Source: Sterolibacterium sp964500605
GTDB taxonomy: Bacteria; Pseudomonadota; Gammaproteobacteria; Burkholderiales; Rhodocyclaceae
DNA length: 45,913 nt
Assembly (NCBI GenBank): GCA_964500605.1
Contig: CAZCOS010000010.1
Location: 1 to 45,913, forward strand
Direction: 5' to 3'
The notes under the pieces were generated by a model, which was given only the letters and a program-made list of their open reading frames with translations, made no database searches and had not been told where the DNA came from. The translations under genes were made by a program, and so were the position numbers. Positions within the stretch are counted from its first letter, which is position 1; each line of letters opens with the position of its first letter. Below are positions 41,277 through 45,913 of this stretch, piece by piece.

Positions 41277-41726
41277 TCAAAGCCCCCAGACTTGATCGGC
41301 CCGCACGAAGCCGCTCTGGCCATCGCGATGGCGCACTCTGGCCCAACCCGGTGACACGGGAATGGTCGGGCTGGGTGCCTGCCATTCCAGTACCACGGAT
41401 TTTTCCGCTTCAAAGGCCAGCGGCGCATCGGTGGCCGGAGCCGTTCGGACTTGAGCCCGTGCCGCCGTTACGAGCAGGGTGCGTTGCTCGCTGACCTGGC
41501 GTTTCTCGATCCAGGCAATGCCGCCTGTCGCATCCCGCACCTTCAGCCACCCGCCCAATGTCACGACCACTTCGATGGGCGTCTGACGAGCCACGACAAA
41601 CAGCGGCTTCGCCTTTTGGGAGGGGGCGTCATAAAGCACGGCGGGTTCGGCCACGGAGACAAATTCCAATGCCCACGCCTGGCCCGCCATTGCCATTGAG
41701 AAAGCGGTCAGAACGAATCCGCGCAT
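41277..41726 (-). CDS. Exported SH3-domain protein
   Basis: A 149-residue periplasmic protein of unknown role. A signal peptide (MRGFVLTAFSMAMAGQAWA, cleavage after AWA) precedes two bacterial SH3-like modules: about residues 20-75 (VLYDAPSQKAKPLFVVARQT ... GGWLKVRD, then IAWIEKRQV) and 80-149 (AQVRTAPATDAPL ... GWARVRHRDGQSGFVR). Such domains commonly bind peptidoglycan or envelope proteins. The ATG at 41726 has a near-perfect AAAGGAG site. It starts 10 bp after secB and precedes gpsA, a conserved betaproteobacterial position. Confidence 0.87.
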   Translation of the reverse strand: MRGFVLTAFSMAMAGQAWALEFVSVAEPAVLYDAPSQKAKPLFVVARQTPIEVVVTLGGWLKVRDATGGIAWIEKRQVSEQRTLLVTAARAQVRTAPATDAPLAFEAEKSVVLEWQAPSPTIPVSPGWARVRHRDGQSGFVRADQVWGL

Positions 41727-41736
41727 GAAGGCTCCT

Positions 41737-42234
41737 TTACTGGATTGGCACTTCACCCGTTGCCTGAGCCTGCATCGCCTCTTGCTGTGCTTGTAGACGT
41801 TGGGCGTACATGGCCTCGAAATTGACGGGGGCCAGCAACACCGGCGGGAAACCCGCGCGCGTGACGAGATCGGAAATGGTTTCCCGTGCATAAGGAAACA
41901 GGATATTCGGGCAAGCCACACCCAGCAGGGGCTCCATGTTTTCGACAGGCAGATTGCGGATCTGGAAAATGCCGCCTTGCCCCGCCTCGACCAGGAACAT
42001 TGTTTTTTCGGCAATTTTGGCGGTGACGGTTACCGTCAGCAGCACATCGAAAATCCCGTCTTCCAGTGCAGCGGCTTCCGTGCGAAGTTGAATTTCGATA
42101 CTGGGCGAAGCCTGTTCCAGAAAAATCTGAGGCGCATTCGGGCTCTCCAGCGAAATATCCTTGGTGTAGATTTTTTCAATGGTGAAAACGGGAGCCGCAT
42201 TTTCCTGTGCTTGCTGCGTTTGCTGTTCGCTCAT
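41737..42234 (-). CDS. secB: Protein-export chaperone SecB
   Basis: A 165-residue homotetrameric chaperone that keeps preproteins unfolded and hands them to SecA. Signatures: FTIEKIYTKDISLESPNAP near the N-terminus, VLLTVTVTAKIAEKTMFLVE in the middle, and NILFPYARETISDLVTRAGF with PPVLLAPVNFEAMYAQR toward the C-terminus. The Gln/Ala-rich tail is ordinary. It follows grxC by 59 bp and precedes the SH3 gene by 10 bp, and the grxC-secB-gpsA linkage is widespread in beta- and gammaproteobacteria. Confidence 0.97.
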   Translation of the reverse strand: MSEQQTQQAQENAAPVFTIEKIYTKDISLESPNAPQIFLEQASPSIEIQLRTEAAALEDGIFDVLLTVTVTAKIAEKTMFLVEAGQGGIFQIRNLPVENMEPLLGVACPNILFPYARETISDLVTRAGFPPVLLAPVNFEAMYAQRLQAQQEAMQAQATGEVPIQ

Positions 42235-42293
42235 GAGAGTCGTTTCTTTCGTGGTGGAGTGATGAAAAGGTGAAGCGGAGGCGTTGAAAAGAT

Positions 42294-42563
42294 TCAGCCC
42301 ACATTCAGTTGGAGCAGGGCGTCGAGTTGTCCGGCATGATCCAGTGCGGCCAGGTCATCAAAGCCGCCCACATGGGTTTCGTCAATGTAAATTTGGGGAA
42401 CGGTACGGCGACCGGTGCGCTGCATCATCACCTCGCGCTGTGCGGGGTCGAGATCGACGCGGATTTTCTCGATTTCCGTCACCCCCTTGTTTCGGAGCAG
42501 TTGCTCGGCGCGCTGACAATAGGGGCAAACAGCCGTGCTATACATCAAAACCCTGGCAGTCAT
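42294..42563 (-). CDS. grxC: Glutaredoxin 3
   Basis: An 89-residue dithiol glutaredoxin that reduces protein disulfides and protein-glutathione adducts with glutathione. The active site is CPYC in STAVCPYCQRAEQLL, the cis-Pro motif is RTVPQIYID and the glutathione site VGGFDDLAALD. The ATG has an excellent AGGAGG site. It lies 30 bp downstream of the rhodanese gene, so it is likely co-transcribed with a sulfur-transfer protein and an ArsR-family regulator. Confidence 0.97.
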   Translation of the reverse strand: MTARVLMYSTAVCPYCQRAEQLLRNKGVTEIEKIRVDLDPAQREVMMQRTGRRTVPQIYIDETHVGGFDDLAALDHAGQLDALLQLNVG

Positions 42564-42593
42564 GAAAACCTCCTGGCGAGCATCATCAATTCA

Positions 42594-43001
42594 TCAACGG
42601 GTGGTCAGCGGCAATCCGGCTTCGCGCCAGGCACTGATGCCGCCTGATAGGTTATGGACATTTTCAAAGCCAGATTTTTTCAGTTTTGCACAGGCCGAAA
42701 GGGAACGCATCCCGGAATGACAACAAACAATCACAGGACGCTGCTTGTATTTCTCGATTTCCGTCAGACGGCGATCCATCTGATCAAGAGTGATATGCCG
42801 GGCGTTGGCGATGTGGCCCGTAGCCCATTCGTCGCCCCCACGCACGTCGATCACCAGTGCGTCCTCGCGATTAATGAGCAAGACCGCCTGCTGGACATTC
42901 ACCTGATTGCCTCCCGTACCCCGAAACGTCTGCCACAACAGCATCCCCCCGCTAACCACGGCGAGAAGGACATACATCAGATTGTGTTGAATGAATTCCA
43001 A
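42594..43001 (-). CDS. Membrane-anchored rhodanese-like sulfurtransferase
   Basis: A 135-residue protein with one N-terminal membrane helix (residues 8-24) and a single rhodanese domain. The active-site loop is CHSGMR, with the persulfide-carrying Cys94, preceded by Cys93 (IVCCHSGMRS). LVIDVRGGDEWATGHI is the usual N-terminal rhodanese motif. The start is a TTG at 43001, supported by AGAGGAG 6 nt upstream; no in-frame ATG is available nearby. The gene follows the ArsR-family gene by 84 bp and precedes grxC. Sulfane-sulfur transfer or persulfide handling at the membrane is likely; the partner is unknown. Confidence 0.92.
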   Translation of the reverse strand: MEFIQHNLMYVLLAVVSGGMLLWQTFRGTGGNQVNVQQAVLLINREDALVIDVRGGDEWATGHIANARHITLDQMDRRLTEIEKYKQRPVIVCCHSGMRSLSACAKLKKSGFENVHNLSGGISAWREAGLPLTTR

Positions 43002-43085
43002 GACATGCTCCTCTGCTCCGGTGCGTAACCGTGTATCCGTGTATCCAAGCTCTCAAGTTTCCAGGTTTTTAATCTCTATGCCTCA

Positions 43086-43415
43086 TCAAGGCATCACGCC
43101 GCAAAAAACCTCGCGCATCATGCCGATTAATTGCAAAACACGGGGATCTGCCACGCGGTAATAAACGCGATTGGCTTCCTTTCGGGTTTGAAGGACTTCT
43201 TTTTCGCGCAGTATCGCCAGATGCTGCGAGATATTGCTCTGCGAAGTCCCAACAGCCTCGACAATGTCCTGCACACAAACTTCCATATCGCCGACGACAC
43301 ACAAAATTTTCAAGCGCAACGGATGCGAAATGGCCTTCAATGCCCGCGCCGCGGTTTCGATGTGCTCCTGCTTGTCGATTAGGTCGAAGGGCGGCGTGAT
43401 CACGGAGATTATCAT
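43086..43415 (-). CDS. ArsR/SmtB-family regulator with persulfide-sensor-like cysteines
   Basis: A 109-residue winged-helix repressor. The recognition helix region is SQSNISQHLAILREKEVLQ, followed by the wing TRKEANRVYYRVAD. Cysteines lie at 39 (LKILCVVGD), 47 (MEVCVQDI) and 105 (REVFCGVMP). Cys39 and Cys105 are 66 residues apart, the same as Cys41/Cys107 of SqrR, Cys42/Cys108 of BigR and Cys38/Cys104 of HlyU. The metal-sensor ELCVCDL motif is not complete (EVCVQDI). It is divergent from gpmA and upstream of the rhodanese and grxC genes. A thiol or persulfide sensor is inferred; a metal sensor is the alternative. Confidence 0.88.
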   Translation of the reverse strand: MIISVITPPFDLIDKQEHIETAARALKAISHPLRLKILCVVGDMEVCVQDIVEAVGTSQSNISQHLAILREKEVLQTRKEANRVYYRVADPRVLQLIGMMREVFCGVMP

Positions 43416-43435
43416 CCACCGGACAATGCCCGGCC

Positions 43436-43464
43436 TTGAAGAGAAGGAAGGTCGTTATTATAGA
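43436..43464 (+). promoter_or_regulatory. Candidate sigma70 promoter for gpmA
   Basis: TTGAAG (43436-43441) and TATAGA (43459-43464) are 17 bp apart, giving about 30 bp to the gpmA ATG after a short leader. Other -10 registers (TATTAT at 43456, TAGAAT at 43461) overlap it. Immediately downstream, GAATG (43463-43467) and CATTC (43477-43481) form a 5-bp dyad with a 9-bp spacer, a possible ArsR-family operator within the arsR/gpmA divergent region. Confidence 0.42.
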
Positions 43465-43498
43465 ATGCTTCTTTTCCATTCCCCCAACCCTGCATGCC

Positions 43499-44245
43499 AT
43501 GCACAAGATCGTCCTGATTCGCCACGGCGAATCCACCTGGAACCAGGAAAACCGCTTCACCGGCTGGACCGACGTCGGCCTGACCGAAAAAGGGCTGGCC
43601 GAGGCCGTCGCCGCCGGAAAACTGCTCCAGCAAGAAGGCTATCGTTTCGACGTCGCCTACACCTCCGTCCTCAAACGCGCCATCAAAACGCTCTGGACGG
43701 TACTTGAAGAAATGGATCGCATGTGGATCCCCGTTCACCACAGCTGGCGGCTGAACGAACGCCACTACGGTGCGCTGCAAGGGCTCAATAAATCCGAGAC
43801 CGCTGCGAAATATGGCGACGAGCAAGTGTTGGTCTGGCGTCGCGCCTACGACACGCCCCCCCCCGCGCTGGAAGCGGACGACCCGCGCATGGAAAACGAC
43901 AATCCACGTTACGCCAACCTCAAGGCCAACGAATTCCCGCGCACCGAATGCCTGAAAGACACCGTTGATCGCTTCCTGCCTTACTGGCACGACACCATCG
44001 CCCCTGCAGTGAAATCCGGCAAGAACGTCATCATTGCCGCGCACGGCAATAGTCTGCGCGCCCTCATCAAGTATCTTGACAATGTCTCCGATGCGGACAT
44101 CGTCAACCTCAACATCCCGACGGCCCAGCCGCTGGTGTACGAACTCGATGCAGAACTCAAACCGATCCGCCATTACTACCTTGGTAACGCCGAAGCCATT
44201 GAGGCCGCGATGAAAGCTGTCGCCAATCAGGGCAAGGCAAAATAA
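43499..44245 (+). CDS. gpmA: 2,3-bisphosphoglycerate-dependent phosphoglycerate mutase
   Basis: A 248-residue glycolytic enzyme interconverting 3- and 2-phosphoglycerate. The phosphohistidine is His9 in IRHGESTWNQENRFTGWTD; SVLKRAIKTLW, RLNERHYGALQG and the second His in IIAAHGNSLRALIKYLD complete the dPGM signature. The ATG at 43499 gives the standard N-terminus MHKIVLIRHGE; a frame from 43436 would cross the promoter. It is divergent from the ArsR-family gene, with envC following after 41 bp. The gpmA-envC-ctpA order is typical of betaproteobacteria. Confidence 0.97.
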   Translation: MHKIVLIRHGESTWNQENRFTGWTDVGLTEKGLAEAVAAGKLLQQEGYRFDVAYTSVLKRAIKTLWTVLEEMDRMWIPVHHSWRLNERHYGALQGLNKSETAAKYGDEQVLVWRRAYDTPPPALEADDPRMENDNPRYANLKANEFPRTECLKDTVDRFLPYWHDTIAPAVKSGKNVIIAAHGNSLRALIKYLDNVSDADIVNLNIPTAQPLVYELDAELKPIRHYYLGNAEAIEAAMKAVANQGKAK

Positions 44246-44286
44246 AGCAAAGTAAAGCACGCCGCCATATCCCCGGAAGACTGACT

Positions 44287-45720
44287 GTGTCTGCACTGTC
44301 ACAACCTCTGGGGCTTGTGCGCCTGCCCAAGCGCGACTTGAGTGATGTAGGCAGATTGTGCCGACTGCTCGGCCTGCCGTACATCCTGCTACCCGCCCTG
44401 CTTTTTCCGCTTGCCCACGCCGCGCCGGCGCAGACCCACAATCGCGCCACAGAAAATTCCGACACAAAATCGGTCGCCTCTCGTCAGGGGGAGCTCAACG
44501 CCGTGCGTCACCGCATCGACCGACTGGGCAAGGCACTCACGCAAACAGAGCAAACCCGTACGCAGACCCGCGAACGCCTGCAACAGACTGAATTGGCGAT
44601 TGCATCCATCAACCAGACCCTGAATGATCTGGCCACCAAACGCCAGGCTGCCGAAGATGCGCTGCACCGGCTGCAACAACAAATTCGCCGTCTCGAAACC
44701 CAGCGAACGACACAGCAACGACAACTCAGCCAGCTTCTGTACCAGCAATACATTCGGGGTGATGAATCTGCGGATCCCTTGCGTTTTTTGCTCTCGGGCA
44801 ACGACATCCAGCAAACGACACGAGATCGTTACTACCAGACAAAACTGTCCAGGGCAAAGGCCGAGCTGTTGGCCCGGTTACGTCAAACTCTGGCGGAAAA
44901 ACAACAGCTGGGCGAATCCGCGCGAACCCGGCAGGAGGAACTGGCAGGGATCGAACAGCAACAGCAGCAGCAACGTGCGCTTCTGCTTGAGCAGCAACAG
45001 CAACGTCAAGCCACACTGGCCAGCCTGGGCAACAAGCTCAAAGCACAGCGGCGTGAAATCAACGCATTGAAACGAGATGAACAGCGGCTCAGTGGGCTCA
45101 TCGATCAGCTCGTGGAAGCCGCTGCTCGTGAAGCCCGAGCCCGCGCGGCCCGGAAAAAGGCCCGGCTGGCCGCCGAAGCCTCCCAAGCCTCCCGACCCTC
45201 CACTGCTGGGCGCAAACCTGCATCACCTTCACCTTCTTCCTCTTCTCCTGCTTCGTCGCCCCCTGAATCCACGCCGTCACAGCGTAACGACCACGAGCCC
45301 GAGGATATGGGCTATAGCGGCAATTTCACCGCTCTCAAAGGCCAGCTCCGATTACCGGTACGCGGTGAAATCCTCCACCGTTTTGGCACAGCGCGTATGG
45401 AGGGCGGCTCCAGATGGAAAGGCCTGTTCATCCGCACCAACGAAGGCAGTGAAATCAAGGCTCCCGCACCGGGTCGAGTCGTCTTCGCCGATTGGCTTCG
45501 TGGTTTTGGCCATCTGCTCATCATCGACCATGGCGAGGCCTGGCTCAGCGTTTATGGCAACAACCAGACACTTCTCCGGCATGTCGGTGACATCGTCAGA
45601 GCCGGAGAAGCCATTGCCACGGCGGGCAGCAGCGGTAGCGTTGCAGAAACCGGTTTATACTTTGAGCTCAGGCAGCAAGGTCGCGCCGTTGATCCACTCA
45701 AGTGGGTCAATCTGAAATAA
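44287..45720 (+). CDS. envC: Murein hydrolase activator EnvC (degenerate LytM/M23)
   Basis: A 477-residue envelope protein. An N-terminal hydrophobic segment (YILLPALLFPLAHAAPA) is a signal peptide. A long Gln/Arg-rich coiled coil at about residues 60-290 follows, a low-complexity Ser/Pro/Ala linker (about 290-340), then the LytM domain. The catalytic HxxxD is replaced in RWKGLFIRT, and HxH reads GLYFELR, so it cannot bind zinc. As in EnvC it should activate amidases rather than cut peptidoglycan. The GTG start has GGAAG upstream. FtsEX, the expected controller, is encoded at 29.6-31.2 kb. Confidence 0.93.
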   Translation: MSALSQPLGLVRLPKRDLSDVGRLCRLLGLPYILLPALLFPLAHAAPAQTHNRATENSDTKSVASRQGELNAVRHRIDRLGKALTQTEQTRTQTRERLQQTELAIASINQTLNDLATKRQAAEDALHRLQQQIRRLETQRTTQQRQLSQLLYQQYIRGDESADPLRFLLSGNDIQQTTRDRYYQTKLSRAKAELLARLRQTLAEKQQLGESARTRQEELAGIEQQQQQQRALLLEQQQQRQATLASLGNKLKAQRREINALKRDEQRLSGLIDQLVEAAAREARARAARKKARLAAEASQASRPSTAGRKPASPSPSSSSPASSPPESTPSQRNDHEPEDMGYSGNFTALKGQLRLPVRGEILHRFGTARMEGGSRWKGLFIRTNEGSEIKAPAPGRVVFADWLRGFGHLLIIDHGEAWLSVYGNNQTLLRHVGDIVRAGEAIATAGSSGSVAETGLYFELRQQGRAVDPLKWVNLK

Positions 45721-45865
45721 GCCAATCCACCATTGCTAACCCCGCGTTTGAATTCGGTATCACACGAACCACTGCGCTTACTTCCTGTCTCACTGCACTC
45801 GACTGACCAGGACCGTCCTCAAGATAGCACCCAAGATCGCAACCCCTGCTCGCGGAGTCTCTCCA

Positions 45866-45913
45866 ATGCGAAATCGCATCAAACAAGCCGGCCTTCTTTC
45901 CATCGGACTGGTC
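45866..45913 (+). CDS. Start of an exported protein, probably carboxyl-terminal protease CtpA (cut by window end)
   Basis: Sixteen codons only: MRNRIKQAGLLSIGLV, a basic start followed by the beginning of a hydrophobic stretch, consistent with a signal peptide. A GGAG site lies 8 nt upstream. By position after gpmA-envC it is likely an S41-family CtpA protease, but no domain is visible, so that name rests on gene order alone. The 145 bp before it (45721-45865) hold nothing that I can identify. Confidence 0.5.
   Translation, partial: MRNRIKQAGLLSIGLV

Noticed and set aside
43029..43046. Tandem duplication ccgtgtat x2 between the ArsR-family and rhodanese genes
   Set aside because: Only two 8-bp units; too short to claim a repeat or regulatory array.
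43412..44467. 351-codon frame antisense to gpmA
   Set aside because: It is a high-GC shadow of gpmA and the envC 5' end; no recognisable domain.
1..45913. tRNA, rRNA, CRISPR, prophage, transposon or toxin-antitoxin genes
   Set aside because: No cloverleaf with conserved T-loop, no regularly spaced repeats, and no transposase, integrase or toxin-like frame was found by reading both strands.

Overview
The window looks like about 46 kb of chromosome from a betaproteobacterium, probably close to the Nitrosomonadales/Gallionellales/Thiobacillus side. This rests on gene order rather than on any marker gene. The indicative linkages are LysM-dprA-smg-topoisomerase III, def-fmt, argH beside an AlgZ/AlgR-type pair and a Ser/Thr kinase-cNMP protein, dcd-decarboxylase, hemA-prfA-prmC, ftsX-ftsE-ftsY facing M16-M16-rsmD-coaD-ferredoxin, rhodanese-grxC-secB-SH3-gpsA, and gpmA-envC-(ctpA). 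Coding density is very high and neighbouring genes often overlap by 1-8 nt. I see no rRNA, tRNA, CRISPR array, prophage, transposase or toxin-antitoxin pair. The species cannot be named from this sequence alone.

Layout. 1-7.9 kb: a short-chain dehydrogenase, then a leftward run (LysM protein, dprA, smg, topB, dps, tetR-type regulator) for DNA uptake, topology and protection. 8.1-11.1 kb: rightward def-fmt-dacB with overlapping junctions. 11.3-13.9 kb: orphan chemotaxis adaptation genes cheR-cheB-cheD. 13.8-16.5 kb: a leftward LytS-like sensor, LytTR regulator and alpha/beta hydrolase, with argH, a kinase-cNMP protein and a Sel1-repeat protein leaving in the other direction. 20.1-26.2 kb: grxD, a gene-free block of about 700 bp carrying an intergenic repeat family, an epoxide-hydrolase-like gene, a J-domain protein, an Orn/Lys/Arg decarboxylase and dcd. 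26.3-29.7 kb: hemA, prfA, prmC. 29.6-32.3 kb: ftsY, ftsE, ftsX. 32.4-36.5 kb: two M16 peptidases (one catalytic, one degenerate), rsmD, coaD, a YfhL-type ferredoxin. 36.6-39.7 kb: MshE and MshG pilus biogenesis proteins. 39.7-45.9 kb: trmL, gpsA, SH3 protein, secB, grxC, rhodanese, ArsR-family regulator, gpmA, envC and the first codons of one further gene.

How the parts connect. PrmC modifies the GGQ motif of the release factor encoded next to it. Fmt formylates initiator tRNA and Def removes the formyl group from the nascent chain. FtsEX is the known activator of EnvC-type proteins, and both are here, about 13 kb apart. FtsY and SecB serve protein export. The regulatory interest lies in three places. 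First, there is a dense signalling district (CheR/B/D, LytS/LytTR, kinase-cNMP, Sel1) together with a pilus ATPase carrying an intact c-di-GMP-binding module. Second, an ArsR-family protein has the two-cysteine spacing of persulfide sensors and lies upstream of a rhodanese and a glutaredoxin. Third, two kinds of palindromic intergenic repeat are present. Most of the window is ordinary housekeeping DNA. I did not find an obviously new multi-gene system; the signalling district and the thiol-sensing operon are the best candidates.
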